Part shown: piece after piece, positions 11,537 to 22,506 of the stretch | How the letters are laid out: each line of letters starts with the position of its first letter | How positions within the stretch are numbered: the stretch's first letter is position 1 | Origin: Gentiana macrophylla | Lineage: Eukaryota; Streptophyta; Magnoliopsida; Gentianales; Gentianaceae | Reading direction: 5' to 3' | Assembly (NCBI GenBank): GCA_026214975.1 | Contig: JAOBSW010000844.1 | Coordinates: 26,386 to 90,385 of the forward strand | DNA: 64,000 nt | Made by a program: the position numbers and the translations under genes | The notes under the pieces: generated by a model | Databases searched by the model: none | What the model was told of the DNA's origin: nothing | The model's input: only the letters and a program-made list of their open reading frames with translations

Positions 11537-12425
11537 CTACTGCGTGGTACGATTACCCCTTTGGTTACCTCGTCCTCCTACACGATTACCTTGAGAGAGC
11601 TTCTTAGGACACGCTCTCGAGTAATGTCCCACTTCCCCACAAAGGGAAACAACTCACGCTACCTGCCATGCACTCTCCTGTGTGTGTCTTGTTACACTTA
11701 GCACAAACCGAGGGCGTTCCACTCGCTGAACTCTTCATAGCTGGATTTCCTGCCCTCTTAACATTCTGCTGCGGTACTCCTCTGTTGCTTCCTTGATAAT
11801 TTGAGAAAGACCTCTTATCTCCAACTACAACCGTCTGTCTACTGGCAAATCTCTCCACTGTCAAAGCTCTATCCATGACGCTTGCCATGCTCGTAGGTCT
11901 ATCTCCTAGCATGCCCTTTGCCACTTCATGTGACAATCCTTCCATGAACTTGTCTATCTTTTTCTCTTCACTCTTCATAATCTCCGGGTAGAACCTGCCC
12001 AACTCATGGAACTTCTGGGAGTACTGAGTCACCGTAGTATATCTTCCCTGTTTTAAACTCAGAAACTCATTAGCCTTCGCATTCTGTGCTGTCCTAGGAA
12101 AGTATTCCTTGTAGAACAGATCCTTGAACACCGCCCAATCCGTGATCCTCGGATTAACTTGCTCATATGCTTCCATCCAACTTTCTGCATTCCCTGCCAA
12201 CAAGGATATGGCTAAATGAGCCCACTCAGATTCTGGAGCTTTCATATTTCTGCACGCCTTCTCGAACCCACGAATCCATAAATCTGCTGCCGCCGGCTCA
12301 ACATTGCCAAAGAACTCTGGCACCTTGTGCTTCTTTATCTTTTCATACCAATCCACTGGTCTGTCATAGCCTCCAAACGATGATCTTTGTCTTGCGCTGG
12401 CCGCCTGCGGTGGGGCATTCGACAT
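11537..12425 (-). pseudogene. Element B Gag (capsid and zinc knuckles, frameshifted)
   Basis: The main 273-residue frame contains the retrotransposon gag core: VPEFFGNVEPAAADLWIRGF, LLAGNAESWMEAYE, FKDLFYKEYFP and EFLSLKQGRYTTVTQYSQKF. A short cysteine cluster CAKCNKTHTGEC follows near the C-terminus. Shortly after, the frame shifts. In the next frame the DNA encodes a CCHC knuckle ending CGEVGHYSRACP and a Gly/Arg/Asn-rich tail that stops at 11537. Gag coats the RNA and forms the particle in which reverse transcription happens. Its N-terminus lies in the broken pieces at 12477-12894. Confidence 0.85.
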
Positions 12426-12476
12426 CGATAGTTCTGTTGTGGATGGGTGTAGCCAGGTGCTACGAAAGAATCCGAC

Positions 12477-12894
12477 CTAGGCGGTGGTGGAGGTAGAACC
12501 GTCGGTTACGGCGTAAAACTCGCCGGTCGCGATGAAACGTCGATACTGTGGATAAGCGAAAAACCGACTAGCCGGTGGATGAGAAAGTCCCAACCCGGTC
12601 CAACTCGTGGTCCTTGGAGTGAAGTAGTAAACCGCATGCGCGGGTGTTAAACCGTGAAGGACCCCTTGTTCCACTCTACCTCACGGTGACAATATCTGGT
12701 CCCTGATTCACCCCACGCAGGATGTTGCTCACAGACGGGGTGTTAACTTGGGAAACTTTAGGGCCCTGGGTAGCTAGTCCACTTCTTCTCCTTCTCGGAA
12801 TCATAACCCCGGTAAATCCTACATCAGTGTTACCCGTCTGGGTGTTAGTTGCCTCGGTGTTACTCGTATTGGCTCCTCCTCTAGTAAGAACCAT
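12477..12894 (-). pseudogene. Element B Gag N-terminal fragments
   Basis: Two adjoining frames, 12676-12894 (starting MVLTRGGANTSNTEATNTQT) and 12477-12674, are separated by a stop and frame change. The M-x-L-T-R-G start followed by a Thr/Asn-rich low-complexity stretch fits the N-terminus of Tekay-type Gag. This assignment rests on position and style rather than a conserved domain. The start lies about 100 bp downstream of the primer site, as expected. Confidence 0.6.
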
Positions 12895-12983
12895 TCTGTT
12901 ACTAAGAAAAGAGAGGGGTTACTAAAGCTCTAAAACTTATCTTAAAGAAGAAATCAAGTCCTACACAGCAAAGAAAACCTTTC

Positions 12984-12995
12984 TCTCTGATACCA
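12984..12995 (-). other. Primer-binding site of element B
   Basis: The plus strand reads tctctgatacca, so the element strand has tggtatcagaga, 2 bp inside the 5' LTR. This matches the initiator methionine tRNA primer site. Confidence 0.85.
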
Positions 12996-12997
12996 AC

Positions 12998-14942
12998 TGT
13001 AACGCCCCACTCCCGGACACCGAGTCCTTATCCGGAAAGAGCGCTCGGCACATATATTATCAAATAAATTCAATAATATATGTAAGCCTTACGTCATACA
13101 TCAGAACTAAAATGACGCGGAAGATAAAACAACTCAAAAACTCGGGAAAACCAAAAGATCGAACACACGGTAATCAATGCTGTGAAAAACTAAATCCAAT
13201 AAAGAGAACTAATCATCCAACATCCAAATCCCAAAAGATCTCAAAAGAAGCTAAACCAAAAAGAAGGACAACATTGTTCAAACGTGAAACAACTGTTTAA
13301 GAAAGAAACAACTAAAAGAACTAAGTCTTCAAAAGCTTCATCTCAAACTTCGTCGTCAAAGAACTCATCAACCGTAGCAACTGTTTCATCTTCTTTTGGG
13401 AAAGGGAAGACAAACACAACGTAACGGGGTAAGTACAAAATTACTCAGTAACGCGTAGAAGATCGTATAACTATGATCTCATAAAGTAATAAAAGCAACG
13501 CCGTCTTTTATTAATTCATTTCCTTTATTAACCCTAGCTAACTATCATATTATGTTCATAGCATAACATGAGGTTCCAAAGGGTATCTAGCTTAGCTCAA
13601 GTTTGTTACATCATGAATAACAAAGGCACTACGCCTAGTAATAGGATGTACTAGGACAGCTGGGTGCAACCTACTTAGAGACACGCCTAGTAGCCCGGGA
13701 ATATATGAGTCCCGATAGTGTGATAACCGCAGAATGTACCGTGCACGCTTTATCTAGCCAATCGATTGACCGGCGTGAGTACGATCTACTTTGTGCGGTC
13801 GGAGACCACATCGCGATATTGTACTATGCCTTACCAAGCATTACATGATGTTTAAGATTATTAATCTAGCACATACGTTTGATTAGATGTTTAACTAGCC
13901 ACCTAAGTGTTTTCAAGTAAGCTCCCTCACATCTCTACTCTCGTACTTAGACCACTAGACACGGACAAGTCTTAGCAATTACACGACATCGATAAACTCT
14001 AGTTTATCAAGCACAAGGCAAATCCAAAGCTTTCGACGGTCCCACACTTCATCTTTTTAGGGAATCCATGTGGTGCCGGAACTAAACGCATCAAAAGCTA
14101 ATTCAGGGCTTTGTCACATAAGGTTAAGCAGTAATTACGCTATTATGGAGCTTGAAACACATAACAAAGAAAAACAGCACTGGAACAGTCCCTGTCCGGA
14201 CGGATAAACTTGTTGTCCGATACTGAGAAATAGCCGTACGGATACACAACTCATCCGTACGGATGAACCAACACTCGGTCGACCGAATGGATAGGCTCGG
14301 TCGACCGAGCCTCCCTCTTGCACCTGTTACACGTTTTTCTTGCACCACAGAGGACAGTTATCTGCACTCTGCGTTTTCTACTCAAATTCAACCCAACCTC
14401 GACTTAAACAAATTAAAACCATGAAAAACAACCATACAAATTGCTCTACCACTTTACGAAACCTTAATCACACGATAAGAAAACCACGTTACCTTAAATT
14501 GCGTGGTACAACGATCCAAAGCTTCAACCCGTCAAAAGTTTAACCTTTAAATCCAAACGTTAATGGATTTAAGGATTGTTGATATCAAAACGATCCTCGT
14601 CTCGCGGTGATCCTTTCTCTCTTGATGAGTCTGATGAAAAGAGCAACGGATTAGCCTCGAGATTGAAAGCTTCTTCTCCCTTTTTTTTTCTCTCCTGCGC
14701 CTCTCTTTCTGCGTCCCTCTCTCTTTTTTTTGTCAAAAACAACTAGGTTAAAATTAGGATTAGTTTTCCTTTTATAATCCCAATTACCTAATTATTTAAT
14801 TATTTTCCTTAAAAAGAAAATCCTTGTTTATCCCTTTTTCTTTTCTTTTTTTTTTCGAAAATCCTTTAATAAAAAAATAACATAATATTCTGATTTTTGC
14901 TAAAAGACCGAATTGCCCTTTTTCAAAAATCGGGATATTACA
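12998..14942 (-). repeat. Element B 5' LTR (1945 bp)
   Basis: Nearly identical to 6004-7953, with scattered single-base changes and short indels. It contains the same palindrome cluster at 14193-14310. The target duplication cctaa follows at 14943. Confidence 0.95.
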
Positions 14943-15880
14943 CCTAATTGCAGCCGAATCAGCAGTGCTACATATTACGATACAGCTGCTGCATTTCTTC
15001 GTCCATCATGGAACCCTACGTATTGAGGTAAATCAGGCGTGACATATTATTCTTGGTCGAAACCCTAATTTTCTGCTCTTGAAATCTGACTGTCCGACTT
15101 TGTTTCCAATCGTTCCCTATTCAAAACAAGTCTAAAAATCCTCAAAATTTACCATAAGATAGAAAATTGTATTGGCTATCTTTTGTCTCTTTGGCACTTT
15201 AGCATATTCGGATTTTATCTTGATCAAATTTGGATTGGAATATTCTGCTCGATTTTCTGGAACAGCTTGTAGTCGACTTTGTTTTCAGGGAGTTGTGGTG
15301 GTCGGAATTGAATGAAATTTTGTGAGCACATAGGAAATTCATTGTTCTACAACTTTGATTCTTTGAGTTTTCTCAGATTCCCGACCGGTTTTGCACAATA
15401 GTCGCCGTCACCTAGTTGACTGTTTCTGTCAAAACCCATAACCCGAGAGTGACCTGTTTACGAATTCGATTTGAGTGGGTTATACCTGCCCAAAAATTCT
15501 GAAACTTAACAGTCTTAACCACAATTTCGTTCTCTACAATTTTCGTTCTTTGTGCTTTTCCGAATTCCATACCGTTTGGTCGTGACAAGAACCCTAAATT
15601 ATTTCTGGGACAAAATTTTTTGTTAGGAAATTTACTGCTGCGTTTTCTTGAAGAATTTTACTGCTGCGTTTCAATTTTCTGTTCTTGAAGTCGTAATCCT
15701 TGATTCACAAGAACCCTCATAGAAGCCGCACTCAACAGCTCCTTACATCTTCGAATTTTGCTGCTATTTTCGCAACCCTAGCTGTTCATAAACAGCTGCG
15801 TTTTTAGTCCTGAAATTCTGTTCTTGCGAGGAATCATCTGCTGCGCGTTTTCTTGGAAGATTGTTTGCAAGTTGTTGAAT
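14943..15880 (+). other. Element A leader (5' untranslated region)
   Basis: About 0.94 kb, collinear as a reverse complement with 57420-58330 in element C, which confirms that A and C are one family. It holds many short repeats of the type gctgctgcgttt and aaccctaatt, plus several ttctgttcttgaa repeats. No conserved coding frame is present. It ends where the gag-like frame begins, at the ATG in gttgaatggataaacta. Confidence 0.8.
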
Positions 15881-17160
15881 GGATAAACTACGTGCATCTT
15901 TCGACAACATCCATATTGCATTTCAATTTTTTGTAATTGTTTTATTTAATAAATGAAATGAATTCATATTTATTGGCGACATCAAGTTGAATCCGATCGA
16001 AGACATCGGGAGGATTGAATTATGTACTTAAAATACAATTGCCCTAGTATGCATTACATGACACCTCGCTTTCCACGGCGAATTTGGACGTGATTGCAGT
16101 TCAGCGGAGATTGGAGTCGAGCAACGGATGATTAGAAACGTATTGCGCATTGTCTTTGGAATGGAAATCACATTTGACTAATTAGCTACTAGTCGGTTAT
16201 GTACCTTTAATTGATCACTAGGGGTTAATGGTAAATAAGGATAAAGGTTCTAAAAAGGGCGAGCGAGATAAATATAATCGGAAATTAGAACGTATCTCCG
16301 GACGCGAAATGAATTAATTGTTTAGTGACTATTTGATTAGTTGGAACTAAATAATTAAAAATATGGAAAATACATTTTCCATAAAATTGGGGCGCAGAAC
16401 ATTGGAGAAGGGAAATTTTTGCCAAGGAGAAAAGAGCAATTCACGGGAAGATCGTGGTGCTCTTCACATCAACCTTTGATCTTGCCATTGCGGTTCTTCA
16501 ACTTGGATTTAGAGATCCAGAGGTATGTTCACAACCCCTTGTAGATGATCTAGATCCATTAAAATTTGCGTATTACTATGGTGGTTCAGAGAAAGGTTGG
16601 AGGACATTAACGATGAAAACGCAAATGGATCCCTCCGGTCAGAAATGATGATCAACTCCACAAATTTTGGCATCGATCAGAGTCAGTTTCAATATCCGTT
16701 CGTTGCTGCGAAGACGCTGCTGTAACAGAAAACGCGAGGATTCACAGAAACTCTACCTGTGACTTCCTCGATTTTCTGGGAGAGTTTGGACCGTTGAAAC
16801 ACAAATCCGACGGTTCAGATTGATAAAATTTGAGTTTTGGACGTACCATAAAAATTTCAGGTCGATCGGGATTCATCTCGATTCCCGATCTGCCTCAGGA
16901 AGTCCTTGATGCAGTGCAGTCAAAGTCAGATTCAGCAGCAAGTTTGGGCGTTTTACTGGAGATAATTGGTAAGTCTAAGCACCCGATCCAACCGTCCATA
17001 TTGAAGTTCAAGGTGTGAAGATAAGATTTGGAAAGTTTCGTCCCGATCCGAGTTCGTTTGGTATGCCGATGAACTTTCGATCTTTATCACGTAACATGGT
17101 GTAACACGTGAAGAAGATATGGCCGCAAACCGCCCAAATTCTCTCCTTCTTAAGAACTAT
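15881..17160 (+). other. Mosaic of element A gag-like fragments and J LTR fragments
   Basis: Short segments of two collinear sequences alternate. The A gag-like frame can be recognised by alignment to 56914-57389 in element C (for example near 15885-15925, 15970-16005, 16035-16130 and 17066-17155). Between them are pieces matching the copia-like LTR at 19572-21217, for example ttgtaattgttttatttaat, cgggaggattgaattatgta, cacatttgactaattagcta and tggaaaatacattttccata. Both series stay in their original order. This could be a consensus of two alleles or an actual rearrangement. No functional gene remains. Confidence 0.7.
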
Positions 17161-19004
17161 TAAAAGCAATTGGTTTCTATATTTAGATAAACGCTTCTTC
17201 ATATTCCATAGTTAGTGCATAGTCCCTAAAAGACAAAACCCAAGGCGGCTCAGGGTGATTCCTTTTCTCCGATGCGGTTGCATATTGTCTCAAAGGTTCA
17301 ATGACTAAGTTTCCTTTCAATTTGGAAAGGATAATGGTTAAAGAAGTAACATTGCTTGTTCATGATGGCGACACTTCGAGTCCGATGAAAGAAACAAGCT
17401 AGTAGGAGCTTACGAGTGAAAGGGCTTCGTGTGCGATAACTATTCAAAAACTCCGGCAAGTTTATCCAAAATATTTTGAGGTTTTCTCTGCTTTTCCAAG
17501 AGAGATGGAGTATTCTATATTTCAGTAGGCCATCACATAGTCGTAGGGATGATGCTCGGGCTGCCTTATAGTGAAATGCTTTCACTAAGTGAGAAACCGT
17601 TAAATTGCCTTTACATAGTTGTAGATGTGCCCTGATACCATCGCTTAACTCAATAAAGATATTGGAAGTGAAATAACGGTTTACATTGAAGTGTAAAACC
17701 GAGAAGTCTACCTAGAAAATGCTTTGGAATTAACGGATAATGAGTGGATTCGGTTCACCCAAATTCCGTCAATATAAGCATTTAGCACATGATGCTTGAT
17801 GGTTTGATTGGGAATTTCACATGCGTTCGGTCAAGTAATGGCAATCATTATATATCTTGTAGCATTGAGAAAAAGGTTCGTTATCGGGATTCTTGACATC
17901 GGGAAGACGGATTATCTTGTTGCATCCTTTCCGATGAGTAGTCATGAACAACAAACCTTGAACCTTAGAGTACGGTTACTCAAGGTAGTTACTATGATTA
18001 GATCAAACCACATCCAACATTGGTTGTTGGTGATGACACTAAATACTCTTTGAACTAAATCGAATTTCGATCCACCAAGAAAATAGTAGGAGTATGGTTT
18101 ATCCATTACCCATTATGGGTTCCGAGGCCTTGATGGCCTACGAGGATCGATTGATGACCTATGGCTCTTTTGTGAAGCTGTATAGGATTACGATAATAGA
18201 GGTTGGTTTATAAGCCATAACCACGTGAATGGAGTTTGGTACTCAGCTGTTCATTACTTACTTTGTAGAACCACCTGAGTGTCTCAGGCCAGTGGGAGTA
18301 ATTGGATCTACATGGAAGAGAGTAGAATGAATACCCAAAGTTTATCTTTCGGAGAAAAGCTTGAGTGGTCTAGGGGGTAATTCCTAAGAAGTAGAGAGTT
18401 AATCAGACGATGGACTCTCTTACCATTTGGTATTGCATGATTTCGTTCGGAAAGGAAAATAGGGGTGATTCCACGAGACTTTCATGCCGAATAAACGGAA
18501 TCTGGATTCATTAAGACGAGAAGGGGTCTTCGCTTAAGAACCTATGTGAGGTATTTGTCCAGGCTTATGTCCTTTGTGGATAAGAAGCAAACCTCTTGGT
18601 CATTAAGTCACATGTTTCTAAAAGCATGTGGATTTGACGAATATTGATAAATCTTTTGTATTGGATATCAATTTTTGCATTAGTAGTGAATATATAAATA
18701 TATATATTAGTGTTTGTGAAGGATAACATTTGCATCGAGTTGGAATCAACATGGGTGTGTTATCCGAGAAGTCGACCGAATCGACAATGCCACAATTCTT
18801 CAGCTGTGATTTGGACAATATTCGTGTTATTGAACGTCAATTTTGACCGAATCTTAGATTCGGCGGTTAACGTAAGCAAGTTTAGTATGTCCTTTAGTAT
18901 CTTGAGAGAACGAGGAATAATATGCGGCATATTCAAATGTGAACTTGGATATGTGAGAATACACCGGGTTACGACTTTGTGTCGATTAAGGATGATCGTT
19001 AAGT
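17161..19004 (+). other. Interior of J with no recognisable frame
   Basis: This 1.8 kb should hold copia gag and most of pol if J is a degraded element. I see only short open frames with no motif I can name. Base composition is closer to coding DNA than the AT-rich LTRs, which fits an old, decayed pol. Confidence 0.4.
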
Positions 19005-19300
19005 CGATCTCGGTCAGTGTTTACTCTTGTGTTGAAGCTATTGCCTGGAGGAATTCAAAGAACGCCAACTCGACTTTAACTAGTTGGGTGATTAGCAGCT
19101 TTTTGTAGTAGCTGCAGAGGCGATATAGCCTCGTGGATTTCCTTTTGATTCCGGGAGTGATTCCAGCATTTGGAAAGCCGATACCACATCATTGTGCAAA
19201 CGATGAAGGGGGTAGCTTATAAGGATTTCTGAAATCACTTGAGTTCAAGAGCATATTGGGAAAGTACCACATGATTAGATGGACCGGTAACGCTTCGATT
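19005..19300 (+). pseudogene. Copia RNase H remnant of J
   Basis: Conceptual reading across several stops gives AIAWRNSKNANSTL, then VDFLLIPGVIPAFGKPIP and KSILGKYHMIRWT. These match in order the three blocks usual in Ty1/copia RNase H: the W-R-S-K-Q-x-x-x-A-x-S-T block, the block with G-V-x-P and an IP, and the K-H-I-x-x-K-Y/F-H-x-I-R block. Stops and frameshifts interrupt it repeatedly. It lies upstream of the polypurine tract, the normal place. The assignment is by pattern and not by alignment. Confidence 0.55.
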
Positions 19301-19558
19301 CTACGGAGCGTCTCGAGCCGACAACTAACCTGATCGATCATTAAGACCCATGACATTCCGGATATAGGTGCTCCCGAGTCACCGACCTATCCTGACGGCA
19401 TACTCGGAGTGTACTTTGGAATCGAAATGGTTATGATAAGTTTTGTGGGTACTAAAATACGGGATGAGTCTCCATTGCTTTAGAGCAAGTGGGAGATGTA
19501 GTTTGTTGTATTTTAAATAATAGTGTGTGCTCTAAAACAATTAATCACATGCTTTCGT

Positions 19559-19570
19559 GCAAGTGGGAGA
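19559..19570 (+). other. Polypurine tract of J (with an upstream duplicate)
   Basis: The sequence gcaagtgggaga directly precedes TTGTTAGG, the usual copia arrangement. An identical gcaagtgggaga occurs 74 bp upstream at 19485-19496. Confidence 0.65.
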
Positions 19571-19571
19571 T

Positions 19572-21217
19572 TGTTAGGTGTAATGCCCGAAAGACAATTT
19601 TTGTAATTGTTTTATTTAATAAATGAAATGATGTTATTATTCATATTTATTATTCTCATATTCACCGATGTGACAATAGTATTTACACTTCTGAGTAAAA
19701 CCCTAAGTATATCGTTTATGTAATCACTTAACTCGATTGTATGGTATATACACGGGAGGATTGAGTTAGTGAAGATGTACTTAAAATACAATTAGCCCGT
19801 AGTGAAGTTAATCGAGAGTATCGGGTCTCTCCTTTAACGTGCTATTAATGCGCCTGCAACACGATTGGTGTGATTGTCTTATCGCACTTTTCGGTTAAGA
19901 GAACCTAATGGGGCATTTATATATGATAGATATATCATATAGAAATTGACCCGATTTGATTAGAGTTCACTTATATAATTCCGTAATCGAAGAAGTCTTA
20001 TCGAATCAATGGATGATCATATTTATGGATATATCTTAATCCCGAGGTGATGTCAATCGCTTGAATCCAGTATGAGGTTTGACTTGACGGTTAAGGATTA
20101 CACCGAGTCTGCGGGTCCGAATTACCCCATCTTGGCATTGTAATCGATTGAGTGAGTAGTCCGTGTTATCACAGATACGGAATCCATTCCTTCCATTTTA
20201 TGGAAGTAGATAGACGATTCCACTTATTTGTTAGCCCTAAGAAAATGATCGATCCGGGAGTTCACATTTGACTAATTAGCTACTAGTCGCATTATGTGCA
20301 CTAATTGATCACTAGGGGTTAATGGTAAATAAGGATAAGAGGTTCTAAAGAGGTTAACGGAAATTTCCGATTTAGAATGAACGCAATCTATGGAGGATTA
20401 ATCCATATGTAATGATTATATCAATGGACGCTTATTATTATCGTATTTGACGAGATAAATATAATCGATAATCCGAGAGTGCATCCTCGGGATTATGGTG
20501 GCATATTCCGTAATTGATTTATCGAATATAATTAACTGCTCGTAAGATAATTATTTATTTGATTTATCGGAGTTGATTATTAGTCCATGGTCCCCGACGC
20601 CTCCAATATAGCATAGCTATTCTCGGACGTCGAATCCTAATAATAATATTAATTTAATTCTTATTAGAATTTAATTAATCGATATGTGAATTAATTGTTT
20701 AGTGACTATTTGATTAGTTGGAACTAAATAATTAAAAATATGGAAAATACATTTTCCATAATCTTGGCAATTAATGTGTATGGAAAATTAATTGACTAGG
20801 TCAATTGAATGATGATACACGCCCCTTACATGTTTTATGGAAACAAGAATTAGTTTCTTGTGTATTAATAAGACATGTGCATAAAATATTTATTGGATAA
20901 ATATTTATGGAAAGAAATAAAGATAAAAATATTTTTGATTGGTTCTTAAATATTTGGAATTATTTTTATTTATAGGATTTATTAATAATTGATTTTGTAT
21001 TAATTATTAAATCCTTGGGGCTTATGCTTGACTCTCCTATATAAAGAGAGCTCTCCCAAGCTTAAACACTACTACAAATTTCGACCACCATCTCATTAAT
21101 TGGAGAAGGGGAAATTTTTGCCAAGGGGAGAAAGAGAGAAAAACTTGGAGTTTTTCGGGTAGCATATCGTGAGGGTTCGAGTCGAGGATTTCCTTCCACC
21201 GGGAGTTGCTCGGATCA
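19572..21217 (+). repeat. Right (3') LTR of J
   Basis: It begins TGTTAGGTGTAATGCCCG and ends near ctcggatca before A gag-like sequence resumes. It is AT-rich and contains a clear TATA box, tatataaa, at 21038-21045, followed by ctcccaagcttaaacac. The right boundary is uncertain by tens of bases. Confidence 0.65.
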
Positions 21218-21475
21218 CAATTAGAACGTATTGCGCAATGGAAATTGGAGGCGAACGGAAATTAGAACGTATTATGCAAATGTAAATTGGAGGCGTAATA
21301 ACGGCAATTAGAACGCAAAACGTTGGAGGACATTAGACGAAAGTGGAAGGCGAACGATGAACTTTTCTTTATCACGATGGTGTAACACGTGAAGAAGATA
21401 TGCTGGCAAACCGCCCAAATTCTCTCCTTCACGTGCTAAATCGAATAAACAAAGTTATTCCCAAACCCCTACGGC
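21218..21475 (+). pseudogene. Element A gag-like coiled-coil remnant
   Basis: DNA corresponding to the repeated coiled-coil segment of element C (57045-57235) is present as repeated attagaacgtatt...ggaaattggaggc units. The segment encoding the KPPKFSPS-like stretch follows. Compared with C there are many small deletions and no continuous frame. It is the second half of the frame that begins at about 15885 and was interrupted by J. Confidence 0.75.
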
Positions 21476-21949
21476 CGTGGTACACGAGGAGGTTGACATT
21501 CTTATTGTTGATTCAAAGCCACGGAAGAGTTCATTGAGGTTCCTAATGCACTTACTAATGATGTTGTTCCAGTTGCTACTATTGATTCTCCTTTACCGGT
21601 ACCCGACCATTCTGACGAGATTGCCAACGTCAAGGTGGATCATGGTGTTGACCCAATCACTATGCCCGTGGACTTACTTGCTGAATCGATTGTGGTCCAA
21701 CCGAGGACCGAACTGGTGCAATCCGATGGTTCAAAGGTGCAGTCGGTAATTTTAGTTGCTGATTTGAAGGCGTTACACGCGCCACATGTATATGTGGATC
21801 CATATTTACAGCATTGCCGCCCTTTGGATTTTGTTGTCGCTGATTTCTCCACTCGCGCCATTCCATGTTTTTGCGATGTTGTGATTCTGAGTTTCTCTGT
21901 GGTTGAGTGGACGTATGGAAGCAAGATATTCGTGTTCGATCCGGGTTGA
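21476..21949 (+). pseudogene. Element A acidic ORF with VDPY module (frameshifted)
   Basis: It starts VHEEVDILIVDS like element C. A 2-bp change at about 21519 (caaagccac instead of cagccac) then shifts the frame, which resumes as the 104-residue frame from 21635 (MDHGVDPITMPVDLLAES). The C-terminus carries HVYVDPYLQHC, PLDFVVADF and KIFVFDPG and ends at TGA, after which the third base set would read F-E-D-E-S-F. The product is unknown to me. Related termini occur in elements C, E, G and H, always just upstream of the polypurine tract. A role as accessory or targeting domain is conjecture. Confidence 0.7.
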
Positions 21950-21968
21950 TTCGAGGATGAATCCTTTT

Positions 21969-21982
21969 GAAGAGGGAGGGAA
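21969..21982 (+). other. Polypurine tract of element A
   Basis: The sequence gaagagggagggaa lies directly before the 3' LTR start TGATGTGG. The same DNA in a shifted frame encodes NPFEEGGND (see findings). Confidence 0.85.
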
Positions 21983-22506
21983 TGATGTGGCCCAGATAAT
22001 ACCCGATTCAAGAGGAAGATTGAGTCTTTTAATTAGTCTTTTAATTAGTGTTTTATTATCCCACATTGGTTAATTGTCTTTTATATTTATTATTATTTTT
22101 AATTATTGTTATTTTGTCCCACATTGCTAAAATGGCAATTGGACTTGGAGTCTGTAGCCTATATAAGGCATTTCCTTGTATTTGAATAGGTAGCTTATTA
22201 TTGAATCAAAAAACTATTTTGGTTGAAATTCAGAGATTGAATTTTCATCATAAGAAACTTTCAGAGATTGGGTTTCTTTCAAGAAGATTTCAGAGATTGG
22301 ACTTCTTTCGATTATCCTGAGACGGGGTAATTGGTTGGTGTTCCTGAGATGGGATCACCGTAGTAAATATTCTGAGATGGAGTATTTACATATCCCTTTT
22401 GTTATTTTCGTTTTATATTCGGAAAATCCATAAAAAAATATACTTTTTAGAGCTGAATCGTTTGCTGTGCTTTAATCAACGATCCTACGAGATTTGGTTT
22501 ACATCA
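21983..22506 (+). repeat. Element A 3' LTR (524 bp, complete)
   Basis: It runs from TGATGTGGCCCAG to ...gtttacatca and is followed by target duplication aaatg and satellite in phase. It gives the full LTR length used to measure the two truncated 5' copies. Divergence from them is low, so the insertion is young. Confidence 0.95.

Larger units (their letters stand above)
6004..14942 (-). mobile_element. Element B: Tekay-type Ty3/gypsy chromovirus, nested in A
   Basis: A full-length element of 8939 bp inserted in the leader of element A, with target duplication cctaa at 5999-6003 and 14943-14947. LTRs are 1950 and 1945 bp and differ at few places, so insertion was recent. Order on the minus strand is LTR, primer site, gag, protease, reverse transcriptase, RNase H, integrase with a C-terminal chromodomain, polypurine tract, LTR. 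Long LTRs plus a chromodomain of this type fit the Tekay (Del) lineage. Frameshifts in every domain mean this copy makes no full polyprotein. Confidence 0.95.
15925..21217 (+). mobile_element. Element J: degraded Ty1/copia LTR retrotransposon inside A
   Basis: Evidence is a right LTR beginning TGTTAGGTGTAATGCCCG after a copia-style polypurine tract, a pol-derived RNase H remnant upstream, and a scrambled left LTR at about 15.9-16.45 kb. It interrupts the gag-like ORF of element A, because A coding sequence resumes at 21218. Boundaries are approximate on both sides, and I found no clear target duplication or primer site. The interior from 17161 to about 19000 has no frame I can assign and seems riddled with small indels. 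Confidence 0.6.
4897..22506 (+). mobile_element. Element A: non-autonomous CRM-like LTR retrotransposon with nested B and J
   Basis: The element is bounded by TGATGTGGCCCAG at the left and ...GGTTTACATCA at the right, with the 5-bp duplication aaatg at 4892-4896 and 22507-22511. Its own parts are a tandem 5' LTR pair, a primer-binding site at 5924, a leader (5936-6003 and 14943-15880), remnants of a coiled-coil gag-like ORF, an acidic ORF with the VDPY module, a polypurine tract and a 524-bp 3' LTR. No reverse transcriptase or integrase of its own is visible. Its length of 17.6 kb is due to insertion of B (8.9 kb) and a copia-like element. It is the same family as element C, which lies in the opposite orientation. 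Confidence 0.93.

Noticed and set aside
18710..19108. A 132-residue plus-strand frame as a possible host gene
   Set aside because: Its end overlaps the decayed copia RNase H and the rest has no recognisable feature; it is part of the degraded element.
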